A stretch of DNA of 53,041 nt from Opitutus sp. (GTDB lineage: Bacteria > Verrucomicrobiota > Verrucomicrobiia > Opitutales > Opitutaceae): NCBI GenBank assembly GCA_013821985.1, contig PNJQ01000017.1, forward strand, positions 1 through 53,041. Direction: 5' to 3'. This document shows, in pieces, positions 10,061-18,426 of the stretch (its first letter is position 1; the number at the start of each line of letters is the position of its first letter). A program made the position numbers and the translations under genes. A model generated the notes under the pieces. The model was not told where the DNA came from. It worked only from the letters and a program-made list of their open reading frames with translations, and made no database searches.

Positions 10061-11094
10061 ATACGCCCGAGAAATTTTCCGCCGACTCGCCCGTCGATCC
10101 GATCGCGCACGCCGCGGCCGAATGGACGCTTCGTCTCGATCGCGGCCTCACTGCCGCCGAGCAGGATGACTACACGCAATGGCTCGCCGCCGACCCGCGC
10201 CACCGCGACGCGATTGCCGAGCAACGTTGGGGCTGGGACGAACTCGACCGCCTCGCCGGCATGCAGGATTCCGTCCACGCCGTGCCCGATCCGGATTTGC
10301 TCGCGCCGCCCGTGCGGCGTCGCGCGTCGGTCGTGCTTTTCTGGCCGCAACTGCTCGCGCTCGCAGCCGCGGTCGCGCTGGGCGCGTTCGTGTGGTGGCC
10401 GCGCGAAACCACCGAGCTGGTCGCGGCCAATCCCTCCTACGCGCTCGCTGCGCCGATCGAGGAACGCGCGCTCGAGGACGGTTCCGTCGTCGCGTTGAAT
10501 CGCGGTGCGGTGCTCGAAACCCATTTCACGCCCGGCGAACGTCGGGTTCATCTCGTGCGCGGTGAGGCGAATTTCACTGTCGCAAAGAATTCCGCGCGCC
10601 CCTTCGTCGTGCACGCCAACGGCGTCAACATCCGCGCCGTCGGCACCGCCTTCAATGTCCGGCTCGATCCGAAATCTGTCGAAGTGCTCGTGACCGAGGG
10701 CAAGGTGCAAGTCACGCCGCCCGCGGCCAGCGCCGGCAGCTCCGCACCGGAAATTCCGCTGCTGGAGGCCGGCCATCGCACCGTCGTCCGGTTCGAACCT
10801 GCGGCGCCGCTGCCGCAAGTCGTGCCGGTCAACGAGAGCGAGTTGGAACGCGCGCTCGCGTGGCAGCCGCGCCTGCTCGATTTCACCGACGCGTCGATGA
10901 GTGCGATCGTGAGCGAATTCAACCGCCGCAATCCGGTCCGCCTCGTGCTCGCCGATCCCGCGCTCGAGCAACTGCGTCTCAGCGCCAGTTTCCGTTCCGA
11001 CAATGTCGAAGGTTTCGTGCGCTTGATGGAATCCGATTTCGGCATGCGCGCCGAGTGGCGCGGTGAAACCGAGATCGCGCTGCGCCGGAAGTGA
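10057..11094 (+). CDS. FecR-type anti-sigma regulator
   Basis: 345 residues from the ATG at 10057, which overlaps the sigma-factor stop (ATGA). I prefer it to an in-frame start 48 bases upstream inside the sigma gene. The N-terminal cytoplasmic DUF4880-type domain (AAEWTLRLDRGLTAAEQDDY, residues about 14-60) should bind the sigma factor. One membrane helix follows at about 95-112. The periplasmic FecR domain contains ALEDGSVVALNRGAVLET and VHANGVNIRAVGTAFNVR. A C-terminal STN-like segment ends ESDFGMRAEWRG. It should transmit receptor occupancy to the sigma factor. Confidence 0.92.
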   Translation: MNTPEKFSADSPVDPIAHAAAEWTLRLDRGLTAAEQDDYTQWLAADPRHRDAIAEQRWGWDELDRLAGMQDSVHAVPDPDLLAPPVRRRASVVLFWPQLLALAAAVALGAFVWWPRETTELVAANPSYALAAPIEERALEDGSVVALNRGAVLETHFTPGERRVHLVRGEANFTVAKNSARPFVVHANGVNIRAVGTAFNVRLDPKSVEVLVTEGKVQVTPPAASAGSSAPEIPLLEAGHRTVVRFEPAAPLPQVVPVNESELERALAWQPRLLDFTDASMSAIVSEFNRRNPVRLVLADPALEQLRLSASFRSDNVEGFVRLMESDFGMRAEWRGETEIALRRK

Positions 11095-11103
11095 GTGGAG
11101 CGG

Positions 11104-11317
11104 TTGGCCCACTAAACACACGAGGGGCGCGAAAGCGCGCCGGCCATGCCGAGTGCGCCTCGCGATTGCAGCATAGGCTGCCGGCCCTCGCCGCCGGGCC
11201 GGAAACACCCGCTCAATCGCGGCCCGCCGACGAGCGGCGGCCCGACAAAAGCAGATTCGAAAAAACGGACCGCGACCGATCGTGGATAAGCTTTCGTGTC
11301 ATTTGTGTTTTTCGTGG
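11104..11317. repeat. Intergenic stretch flanked by inverted TTGGCCCAC / GTGGGCAA words
   Basis: The gap upstream of the TonB receptor starts TTGGCCCACTAAACACACGA and ends with TTCGTGGGCAAAA, in inverted orientation, like the ends of the TTGGCCAC element at 4923-5035. A small hairpin GGCGCGAAAGCGCGCC lies inside. No gene is visible. Confidence 0.45.
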
Positions 11318-11377
11318 GCAAAATTTCTTAGCGGAAAATCCACGCTCACGGTTCTAGCTTCCGAACCCGCACACCTG

Positions 11378-14300
11378 ATGAGTCACCTTACCCCCTCGTT
11401 TCGCCGGGCGCTCGCGCTCGTGCTTTTCGGATTCACCTTCGCCACGGCGAGCTTCGCTGCGGACGAGAAGCGTCCCTTCGACATCCCCGCCGGCGACGCC
11501 GCGCAGACGCTGAAGCAGTTCGCGACGCAAGCCCGCCGCGAAATCGTCTTTGCCCCGGCGACCATTGCGGGCGTCCAGACCCACGCGGTCCGAGGTGAAC
11601 TCACACCGCGCGACGCGCTCAACCGGATGCTCGCTGAAACCGGCCTGCTCGTTTCGCAGGACGCCAAGACCGGCGCGTTCGCCGTGCGCAGGGATCCGGG
11701 GCTCGCGGAAAAAAACGCCGCAAGCCGTCCCGCTGACGTGGCGGCGGCGAACGGCGCGGCAGTCGAAATGCTCGACGGCAAGGTCCGATTGCAGAACTAC
11801 GAAGTTCGCTCCTCTCGTGTGGACGGCCTCATCAACAAAGGCGTCATCCCGACGACCGAGGACGCCCCAATCTACCACAACATCATCGACCGCGCCGAAA
11901 TCGAGCGCATGGGCGCGACGAACATCGAGGAGGTTATCCGCAACACGCCCGAGCTCTCAGGCTACAGCTCTGCCAACCAGGAAGCCTCGGTGGTGCAGAT
12001 CGTCGGTCCGGGCAGCCTCGCGTCCAACCTCAGTCTCCGCGGCCTCGACGCCCAGCAGACCACGGTGCTGATCAACGGCCGACGCGTCGCGCGCTCACAG
12101 TTCCCCAATCTTGTCGGTTCCTCCAGCGGCGATCTTTCGCGCATTCCGCTCTCGGCCATCGAACGCATTGAGATCATGCCGATGTCGGGTTCAGCCATGT
12201 ATGGCGGCGGCGCGATCGGCGGCGTGGTGAACGTCATCCTGCGCAAAAACTATTCCGGCCGCGAGTTGACGGCTCAGTTCGGCACGAGCACGGACGGCGG
12301 CGCCACGGAATTCAACGCCACTTACCTGCACGGCTTCTCGGTCAATGACGGCCGCACGACCGGCACGCTGACGATCAATTATCGCGATCGCGGCCCACTC
12401 ACCTTCGCGGACCGCCCCGACATGCTCAACCGCGCGCTGTCCCGCCTGCCGGTCGAAACGGCCATCAGCGGCTTCACCGACATGCCCGGCATGATTCGCG
12501 TCACCGCGGCGACGGGAGATCTTGGAATTCCCGGCCAGCCGGGCGTCCGCTATGCCCGCATCCCGGCGGGATTGACCCCGGCGCAGGCCAACGCCCTCAC
12601 TCCCGCCAATTTCGCCGCTACCGCGAATCAGTTCACGCCGACCTTCGAGCGGTTTAAGAACAATTACATCTACACCCCGAGCCGCGCGCTCACCGTCAGC
12701 CTAAGCGGCGAGCATCAGATCATCCGCGACCGGCTCACGGCCTACGGCGAATTCTTCTACACCGGCAATCGCCAGGACATCGAGAACTCGAAGTTCTTCG
12801 GCACGGGCACCACGCTCACGCTCGGGCCCACGCATCCCTACAATCCGTTCCGCACCGGCGTCGTGCCGGGCTTCGTGGGACGCAGCGTCGCCGTGAACGT
12901 GCTCATGACCGACGCGCGGCCCAACACCACGGAGATGGTGCGCGACACCTATCGCGCGGTCGCCGGCCTCAAGGGCAAGATCGGCGAACGGTGGGACTGG
13001 TCGCTCGACGGCACCAGCGAGGTGGCCGTCATCCGCGGCGACTCGCAGGTGGGCGCCGACAACATCAATCTCGCCAGCTTCTTCAGCACCGCGGCTAACC
13101 CGGCCACCTTCGCGCAGCGCTGGGCGATCTACAATCCGCTCGCCGATCACCGCGCAAATCCCATCTCGGCCAGCGTGAACGAGGACTACTTCAACATCGT
13201 GGGCGAGCAGCGCTACTGGCAATACGCCTCGAACCTCATCGCCCGCCTTTCCGGCGATCTCTACGATTGGCGGGCCGGCACGGTGAAGACCTCGCTCGGC
13301 GCCGAATCCTACTGGTGGCAATACGAGGGCAAGCGCCCCTACGTTTATCCGCAGACGCTCGTGGACGTCATGGGCACCAGCCTGCCGCGCAACATCGCCT
13401 ACAGTCGCCAGTCGCGTCGCACCGACGCCGTCTTCGGCGAAGTCGTCCTGCCGGTCATCAGCCGCCAGTGGCGTCCGGTGCCGATCGAGAGCTTCGACGT
13501 CAACTTCAGCGCGCGGCACGAGAGCGCCAACGATTCCAAGGCGGCGTTCACCACCGCCACCGGCGCGAAGCTCTCGCTCACGCGCGACCTGGCGATCCGC
13601 GGCTCGTTCACCGAGGGCTTCTTCCCACCGGAGCAGGGCAGCTTGTTCACGGCAGACTACAATTTCTCGACCAACTTCACCGTGACCACGACGCAGATCG
13701 ATCCGCGCCGCGGCAACCAGGCCCAGACCTACACGGTTGACGTCGTCAGCGGCCCGAATCCCGGGCTGAAGCCGGAAACCTCGGAATCAGTGAACGTCGG
13801 CTTCATCTTCACGCCGCGTTGGGTGCCGGGTTTTCGCCTCACCATCGATTACTGGGACATCAAGAAATACGATGCCATCCGCACGCCCACGTATTCGGAC
13901 CTCCTGCTCAACGAAGGCGAGTTTCCCGACCGGGTGATCCGCGGCGCTGTCATCCCCGGTGACCCGGTCGGTTGGGCCGGCCCCGTCGTCGGATTCGACA
14001 CGCGCATGATCAACATGGCGCTCTTCCAGACGGATGGCTACGACCTCAACGCCAGCTATCGCGTGACGACCGACGCGCTAGGCTCGTTCCTCTTCAGCGG
14101 CCGCGCGACTTACACGGACAAAGTCCGCTCGCGCATCTCGCCCATCGCGAAGTCGGTCGAGCGTGTCTCGACCAACGAGGGCGCCCTGAGCTGGCGCGGC
14201 TCGTCCTCGCTGTTTTGGGAAGGCAGCGCGTGGCGCGCCGGTGTCACCGCGCGTTACATCGATTCGTTCTCCACCAACACCACCGCACCCTCGACCCAAT

Positions 14301-14551
14301 ATCCGACGGCGAGCGGAACGGACGGCGCGGAAATCGCCTCCGAACTCGTCTGGGACCTGCAACTCGGTTACCGCATCCCCTACAGCAATCGCGAGAGCGG
14401 CTGGCGCGGCTGGATTAACGGCACGGCGTGGAAGATCGGCGTGAACAACGTCTTCAACCGCATGCCCCCGTGGTATTCCAGCGGTTACTACAGCCGCTTC
14501 TCCGACCCGCGCATGCGCTACGTCTATTTCGAAGTGAAGAAGACCCTCTGA
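11378..14551 (+). CDS. TonB-dependent outer-membrane receptor with STN signalling domain
   Basis: 1057 residues from the ATG at 11378 (MSHLTPSFRRALALVLFGF, a signal peptide ending near ASFAADE). An alternative upstream ATG at 11282 adds a non-signal extension and is less likely. The STN domain is at about residues 28-95 (FDIPAGDAAQTLKQFATQAR). The plug is at about 150-280 (NIEEVIRNTPELSGYSSANQ; LSLRGLDAQQTTVLINGRRV; IERIEIMPMSGSAMYGGGAI). The large beta-barrel ends YVYFEVKKTL. The STN domain and the adjacent sigma/FecR genes indicate ligand-induced transcription. The transported ligand (siderophore, glycan, vitamin or other) is not evident. Confidence 0.95.
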   Translation: MSHLTPSFRRALALVLFGFTFATASFAADEKRPFDIPAGDAAQTLKQFATQARREIVFAPATIAGVQTHAVRGELTPRDALNRMLAETGLLVSQDAKTGAFAVRRDPGLAEKNAASRPADVAAANGAAVEMLDGKVRLQNYEVRSSRVDGLINKGVIPTTEDAPIYHNIIDRAEIERMGATNIEEVIRNTPELSGYSSANQEASVVQIVGPGSLASNLSLRGLDAQQTTVLINGRRVARSQFPNLVGSSSGDLSRIPLSAIERIEIMPMSGSAMYGGGAIGGVVNVILRKNYSGRELTAQFGTSTDGGATEFNATYLHGFSVNDGRTTGTLTINYRDRGPLTFADRPDMLNRALSRLPVETAISGFTDMPGMIRVTAATGDLGIPGQPGVRYARIPAGLTPAQANALTPANFAATANQFTPTFERFKNNYIYTPSRALTVSLSGEHQIIRDRLTAYGEFFYTGNRQDIENSKFFGTGTTLTLGPTHPYNPFRTGVVPGFVGRSVAVNVLMTDARPNTTEMVRDTYRAVAGLKGKIGERWDWSLDGTSEVAVIRGDSQVGADNINLASFFSTAANPATFAQRWAIYNPLADHRANPISASVNEDYFNIVGEQRYWQYASNLIARLSGDLYDWRAGTVKTSLGAESYWWQYEGKRPYVYPQTLVDVMGTSLPRNIAYSRQSRRTDAVFGEVVLPVISRQWRPVPIESFDVNFSARHESANDSKAAFTTATGAKLSLTRDLAIRGSFTEGFFPPEQGSLFTADYNFSTNFTVTTTQIDPRRGNQAQTYTVDVVSGPNPGLKPETSESVNVGFIFTPRWVPGFRLTIDYWDIKKYDAIRTPTYSDLLLNEGEFPDRVIRGAVIPGDPVGWAGPVVGFDTRMINMALFQTDGYDLNASYRVTTDALGSFLFSGRATYTDKVRSRISPIAKSVERVSTNEGALSWRGSSSLFWEGSAWRAGVTARYIDSFSTNTTAPSTQYPTASGTDGAEIASELVWDLQLGYRIPYSNRESGWRGWINGTAWKIGVNNVFNRMPPWYSSGYYSRFSDPRMRYVYFEVKKTL

Positions 14552-14563
14552 CCTGCACCGCGC

Positions 14564-15718
14564 ATGAAATTTCTTCTCCGCTCGGTCCGCGCGTCGTTCC
14601 TCCTCGCGCTTCTTTCCTTCAGTGCGACGTTCGCCGCCGAGGCCGACGCTGATTTTGCCGCGTGGCGCGAGGTCTATTCCCTCACGCCGCGACAAGCGGT
14701 GCCGAACGGAACGAAGGAGCAATACGATGCCTTCTGGAAGGAGAAGGCCGCGAAGCTCGCGCATCTGGCGGAGCAGTTCACCGCCGCGCATCCCACCGAT
14801 CCGCGGCGCTGGGAACTGATCCTGCGCGCCGTGCAGATGAATCGTTGGAGCGAACCGGCCGACGAGGCCGGTCGCGCCGCCGATCATCGACGCAAGCTCG
14901 CGCAACTCGAGAGCCTGCTCGCCAGCGCTGACGCGCCGCCCGCCTTGCACGAGCAGGCCCACAGCACGCTCGCGCAGCTCACGCTCGAGGACGCGCGCCG
15001 CGCCGAACTGGCGGGCGCGAGCGTGGACGTGGCGGCCACGGCGAAGCGGATCGAGGATTTCCTCGCGCGGTATCCGGAGTCGCGCTCGCGCAGCCGGATC
15101 GACCATGCCTACCTCGCGTTTCTCCAAACAGCGGAGCCGGCGCATGCCCGCCGTCACGCGCAGCAGCTCGCGACGCATCCGAGTGCGGCAATCGCGGAAG
15201 TCGGCGCCGACTGGCTGAAGAAAGCCGGTTATCACGGCCAGACGCTCGAGATGAGGTTCACCGCCGCCGACGGCCGTGAGGTCGACCTCGCTACGCTCCA
15301 CGGCAAGGTCGTGCTCATCGATTTTTGGGCAACCTGGTGCGGACCCTGCATGGCGGAGATGCCGAACGTGAAGAGCGTTTACGCGAAGTATCGCGACCAG
15401 GGCTTCGAAGTGATCGGCATTTCACTCGACGGCGGCGGCATCACGAAGGGCATCCAGTCCGGCGTGAAGACCAAGGAGCATTTCCTTGCCTTCCTCGAAC
15501 GTGAGCAGATGCCGTGGCCGCAGCACTTCACGAATCTCGGTTGGAAAAACGAATACGCCGTGCAGCTCGGGGTGAAATCCATTCCGGCGGTGTTTCTCAT
15601 CGGTCGCGACGGTCGCGTCATCTCCACCGATGCCCGCGGCGAAGCGCTCGAGCCGCAGGTGCGCGACGCGCTCGCCACGCCCGTGCCGAAACGCGGTGAT
15701 GATTCCGGGCGGGAGTGA
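14564..15718 (+). CDS. Exported TlpA-type thioredoxin-fold protein; 3' end altered by the prophage
   Basis: 384 residues with a signal peptide (up to FAAEAD). A helical N-terminal region is followed by a TlpA/AhpC-type thioredoxin domain at about 225-375, with VVLIDFWATWCGPCMAEMP (active site CGPC) and the cis-Pro loop GVKSIPAVFLIGRDG. It is the last gene of the sigma/FecR/TonB-receptor operon, 12 bases after the receptor, and probably acts in periplasmic thiol chemistry linked to that uptake system. Its final seven codons (GDDSGRE and stop) come from prophage DNA. Joining the host flanks gives ...CGC GGG TAA, so the original protein probably ended at Gly378. Confidence 0.9.
   Translation: MKFLLRSVRASFLLALLSFSATFAAEADADFAAWREVYSLTPRQAVPNGTKEQYDAFWKEKAAKLAHLAEQFTAAHPTDPRRWELILRAVQMNRWSEPADEAGRAADHRRKLAQLESLLASADAPPALHEQAHSTLAQLTLEDARRAELAGASVDVAATAKRIEDFLARYPESRSRSRIDHAYLAFLQTAEPAHARRHAQQLATHPSAAIAEVGADWLKKAGYHGQTLEMRFTAADGREVDLATLHGKVVLIDFWATWCGPCMAEMPNVKSVYAKYRDQGFEVIGISLDGGGITKGIQSGVKTKEHFLAFLEREQMPWPQHFTNLGWKNEYAVQLGVKSIPAVFLIGRDGRVISTDARGEALEPQVRDALATPVPKRGDDSGRE
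15693..15696. repeat. Target-site duplication, left copy (GCGG)
   Basis: GCGG directly precedes the TG of the prophage and recurs directly after its terminal CA at 52978-52981. Mu-family elements normally duplicate 5 bp. Here only 4 match with the preferred ends. Confidence 0.6.
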
Positions 15719-15721
15719 TAA
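15697..15721 (+). repeat. Prophage left terminal inverted repeat (attL end, site L1)
   Basis: The first 25 bases match the inverted right end (52953-52977) at 17 positions, including the unbroken TTCCGGGCG at bases 7-15 of both ends. This is the expected terminal transposase-binding site. Confidence 0.75.
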
Positions 15722-15726
15722 TTTGT

Positions 15727-15760
15727 TGAATCAGGCCGAAGTAGAGTGAATCACGCCGAA
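15727..15760 (+). repeat. Sub-terminal direct repeat TGAATCA(G/C)GCCGAA
   Basis: Two copies 20 bases apart (15727-15740 and 15747-15760). They lie just inside the left terminus and may be further protein-binding sites. Confidence 0.6.
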
Positions 15761-15799
15761 AATCAGCGACTTAGCTCGTGTGCGGTGCGGCGCGAGGAA

Positions 15800-15853
15800 G
15801 TTTGAGAAAAATCACCGCGCGCGCACGGCTTTTCCGAAGCATTTGATAATCGC
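15800..15853 (+). repeat. Internal left-end transposase-site candidates (L2, L3)
   Basis: GTTTGAGAAAAAT (15800-15812) and TTTGATAATCGC (15842-15853) recur inverted near the right end as GTTTGAGAAGAAT and TTTGATAATCGC, 21-22 bases apart there. They start about 104 and 146 bases from the left end, close to the positions I remember for Mu L2 and L3. Nothing coding is visible between 15719 and 15889. Confidence 0.6.
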
Positions 15854-15889
15854 GCGGCGGGTTGCCTGCAGCCGTGCTGCAACGCCGAT

Positions 15890-16498
15890 TCAGAGCAGTG
15901 GCAGCTGGCTTTTTTCGGCGGCTTGGCGGGCCTTTTGACGCGTCACTCGCTTGGCTTTGTCGTTCAGCCGTTCCGTCTCCTGCTGCGCGATCAGCGCGGG
16001 CAGCGAGGGCGTGGCGGGCAGGCCGGCGACTAGGGTCTGAAACACCTGGCCGACGTGCGCGCCCATCTGCATCGCGTCCTCACGTAGCTCCTCGGCGTTC
16101 TGGCCGACGAACCGATCCACGGACGCGGAGAAATACGGCCAGAAGCTGCCCACCTTGCCCGCGCGCTGTGCCTTGCCGACGGCGTCCAACACGTCCGTCA
16201 GACGATCCGCCAGGCGCTTGCCGTCGAGTTCCCAGCCGCGGTTCCAGAGGCCGAGCACGATCTTCCGCAGGTAGAGCCTGGCCTGCTCGATCCGCTTCGG
16301 CTTCTGCGCGCCGGCCCAGTCCCAGACCAAGCGGGCGGCCAGCTCGCGCCGACACCAAACGTCGAACGCCACGATCCGCACTTCGGGTGGGTTGTCCCGG
16401 TGCAACCACGCCAGCGCGTCGCGGTCGCGGGCGGCTTGTTTTCGGGCCAACTCCGCGCGCTCGTCGCGTTCGTCGAGGAATGCCGAGTCCTGGCTCAT
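15890..16498 (-). CDS. Hypothetical prophage early protein (last gene of the early operon)
   Basis: 202 residues from the ATG at 16498, which overlaps the stop of the preceding gene (ATGA). An upstream in-frame start would give eight more residues. The protein is helical and charged, with a Trp-rich centre (LVWDWAGAQ, LGLWNRGWELDG, GSFWPYF) and a basic C-terminus (RVTRQKARQAAEKSQ). No signal peptide or membrane segment is present. I do not recognise the family. Its position as the last early gene, next to the left end, corresponds to accessory functions in Mu relatives. Confidence 0.7.
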   Translation of the reverse strand: MSQDSAFLDERDERAELARKQAARDRDALAWLHRDNPPEVRIVAFDVWCRRELAARLVWDWAGAQKPKRIEQARLYLRKIVLGLWNRGWELDGKRLADRLTDVLDAVGKAQRAGKVGSFWPYFSASVDRFVGQNAEELREDAMQMGAHVGQVFQTLVAGLPATPSLPALIAQQETERLNDKAKRVTRQKARQAAEKSQLPLL

Positions 16499-16698
16499 GG
16501 CAGCAGATCGACTTCCTCCCATCGGCTTTGGCTGGGGTCGTCCGGGTCTGGCACCAACCGTTCGACGCGGTGCACGATCGGGCCGGTCTGAAACTTCATC
16601 TGCCCAGCCGGCGGATTCGCCAACACCGACGCGACGTCGGCCGCTTCGACCTCGGCCGTCGCGAACGTGGTGCAGGCGATGCTGACGCGGAGCCTCAT
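16495..16698 (-). CDS. Small hypothetical prophage protein
   Basis: 67 residues from the ATG at 16698 (MRLRVSIACTTFATAEVEA), overlapping its neighbours by four bases on both sides. It is probably a small beta-containing protein ending SQSRWEEVDLLP. The family is unknown. The tight coupling and high GC at third codon positions support a real gene. Confidence 0.65.
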   Translation of the reverse strand: MRLRVSIACTTFATAEVEAADVASVLANPPAGQMKFQTGPIVHRVERLVPDPDDPSQSRWEEVDLLP

Positions 16699-17030
16699 CC
16701 GATCGCCGCCGGGTGGCCGTAGAATTGCCGGTCGGTGCGCAACACCCGGCCGATCATCTGGCGCGCCTGTTTCCGCATGGCGTTGCGGTAGTGCTGATAT
16801 TCCTCGGCGGTGCATTTGCGCACCAGCTTGTAGCCGGGGCTGCCGGGGTAGCTGACGACCTGGTCGCAATCGCTCGCGACGGCCCGCACCTTCCGCTCGT
16901 TCCAGCCCAGCGCGACGCCGATCTGCTCGCGCGACATCCAGGCATCCGCCTTGGCCAACAGATCCACGAGCGCCGTGACGTCCTGGTCAGTCGTCGTGGG
17001 GGCGTTGAACTGCAGGCCGAGCTGCATCAT
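16695..17030 (-). CDS. Small prophage protein with winged-helix-like segment
   Basis: 111 residues from ATG 17030, overlapping the previous stop. Residues about 20-60 read as a helix-turn-helix or winged helix (DLLAKADAWMSREQIGVALG, then NERKVRAVASD). A basic region follows, with KLVRKCTAEEYQHYRNAMRK. It is likely a DNA-binding protein; phages often encode short wHTH proteins with this pattern. Its target is unknown. Confidence 0.7.
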   Translation of the reverse strand: MMQLGLQFNAPTTTDQDVTALVDLLAKADAWMSREQIGVALGWNERKVRAVASDCDQVVSYPGSPGYKLVRKCTAEEYQHYRNAMRKQARQMIGRVLRTDRQFYGHPAAIG

Positions 17031-17563
17031 AACCACGGGTCTCCGTCGTCTACCGCCGCCTGGGCGGCTTCGAGTTTTCCGCTCGCGCGGCGCTGCGAGA
17101 GCACGCGCTTTTGCATGATGCCGAGGAGCACGGCGGCCTCTTTGTCGGTCAACTCCGCCCAGGTGCGCTTGCCGCGGATCACGCGCGCGACGATGCCCTC
17201 GACGTAGGCGAGGCGGCGCCGCGCCAGATCGCCGCCGCCCGTCGCGGCGTCGGTGCCGATGCGCAGCTCCGAGAGGATCGCCTCGATCTGCGTCCAGACA
17301 TCGGCCTTGCGCGCCGCCGGCTGCTCGAGCTGGCGCAGCTGCGCGCGGAGATTGCCCGGCTCGGTGATGGCGAGGAAGGCCGCGAGCACCTTGTCGAGGT
17401 CGGCGTTCGTGAAATCCTTTGAGCTTTTGTGATGCCCCAGCGCCTTCTTGTGCAGCTCGTGCCGCTTCGACTCGATCTGCTGCTTGTCTATGCCGCGCGC
17501 GATCAGCACGTCGCGCACGCGCTGAAATTCGCTCCAATACTTCGCTGTCTGGCGCGGCGTCAT
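17027..17563 (-). CDS. Prophage protein, possibly GemA/gp16-like regulator
   Basis: 178 residues, helical and charged. The segment RHELHKKALGHHKSSKDFTN, continuing ADLDKVLAAFLAI, recalls the K-x-S-x-K-D-[LF]-T-x-x-[ED]-L pattern of GemA (Mu gp16, DUF1018), which modulates host gene expression and DNA supercoiling. The rest does not obviously match, so this is a weak relationship. A C-terminal region with KRTWAELTDKEAAVLLGIMQ may be a separate helical domain. It lies in the early operon, as gemA does in Mu-like phages. Confidence 0.6.
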   Translation of the reverse strand: MTPRQTAKYWSEFQRVRDVLIARGIDKQQIESKRHELHKKALGHHKSSKDFTNADLDKVLAAFLAITEPGNLRAQLRQLEQPAARKADVWTQIEAILSELRIGTDAATGGGDLARRRLAYVEGIVARVIRGKRTWAELTDKEAAVLLGIMQKRVLSQRRASGKLEAAQAAVDDGDPWL

Positions 17564-17566
17564 AGT

Positions 17567-17866
17567 TCAGGTCGGATTCTGGCTGGCCAGATTTTGGCCA
17601 GTCTCTGGGAGCGGCGCTTCGCCGGTCAGCACGCGCAGCACGGCGTCGCGGTCGTCGACCGTGGCGAACAGCGTCACGTCGCCGGGCAACGTGAGCGGGT
17701 GCCAGGAACCGGTATTGATTGCCTGCACTTCGATCTGGTTGCTGCGGTCCGCGGCGCGCACGGCGTGGCCGTCGCGAAGGACGATCTGGCGCCGGAGTTG
17801 CAACCAAGCCGGAGTGAAATCTGCGAGGCGCGCGGGCGAAACTTTTTTGGTGAGGGGTTTGCTCAT
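17567..17866 (-). CDS. Small hypothetical prophage protein
   Basis: 99 residues from the ATG at 17866, which overlaps the stop of the DNA-glycosylase gene. A basic N-terminus (MSKPLTKKVSPARLADF) is followed by beta-rich sequence (QIVLRDGHAVRAADRSNQIE; LPGDVTLFATVDDRDAVLRV). No family is recognised. Earlier in-frame starts lie inside the upstream gene and lack support. Confidence 0.65.
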   Translation of the reverse strand: MSKPLTKKVSPARLADFTPAWLQLRRQIVLRDGHAVRAADRSNQIEVQAINTGSWHPLTLPGDVTLFATVDDRDAVLRVLTGEAPLPETGQNLASQNPT

Positions 17867-18426
17867 GCTACGTGTCTCCGAAGTTTTTCCGGCCAGACGC
17901 CGTCGAAGTAATTTCCCGACGAACACCAGTCCCAGATTGCGGAATCCAACTCGCGCGGCGTCATCCCGCGTGCGCGTGCTGCTGAGATAAACACCTTCTC
18001 GAGCGCAGCGTATTTATCACCGCTCGGCGTGCTTTTCGGTGCGTCGTGGCCGATGTAACGCAGCCACTTCAGCACGTGAGTATCGAGGGCCGCGTGCTCT
18101 GCTCCCGGTCGAGTCCAGAGGATGAAGAAGCGACTCGTCTTCGGACCGACCCCGTGGATTTCTTCGAGGTCCGCGGGGGTGCACTTCCTCAGGTTGATTT
18201 TGCTCTCGGCCAATTCGGCGAAACCGCGCGCGAGCTTGGCGTAGTTACCCGAACGTGCCTTCCGCAACTCCGCTTCGATTATGCCGACCTGCTTCCAACG
18301 ACGAATCGCCTCGAACGGCGGCTCGTATTTGAACAAGCGGCGCAGAACAGCGTCCGCAAATTTCGCGCTCTTGCCCGCGACGACCATCGAATAAAGGAGG
18401 CGGTATTGCAGCTCTGCGGTGCTCAT
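17863..18426 (-). CDS. HhH-GPD DNA glycosylase/AP lyase-like protein (OGG2-type)
   Basis: 187 residues. The helix-hairpin-helix is IHGVGPKTSRFF (about 90-101), with Lys96 in the place of the catalytic lysine of endonuclease III and OGG enzymes. ALDTHVLKWLR (113-123) supplies Asp115, the conserved catalytic aspartate. The short length and the absence of an iron-sulphur loop fit the small 8-oxoguanine glycosylase group better than Nth. A base-excision enzyme is unusual in a transposable phage. It is translationally coupled to DUF2786 and DUF5131 genes. It might repair phage DNA or process a modified base. The substrate is unproven. Confidence 0.82.
   Translation of the reverse strand: MSTAELQYRLLYSMVVAGKSAKFADAVLRRLFKYEPPFEAIRRWKQVGIIEAELRKARSGNYAKLARGFAELAESKINLRKCTPADLEEIHGVGPKTSRFFILWTRPGAEHAALDTHVLKWLRYIGHDAPKSTPSGDKYAALEKVFISAARARGMTPRELDSAIWDWCSSGNYFDGVWPEKLRRHVA

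Noticed and set aside
11282..11377. Upstream start for the TonB receptor at 11282
   Set aside because: It would add 32 residues before a complete signal peptide.
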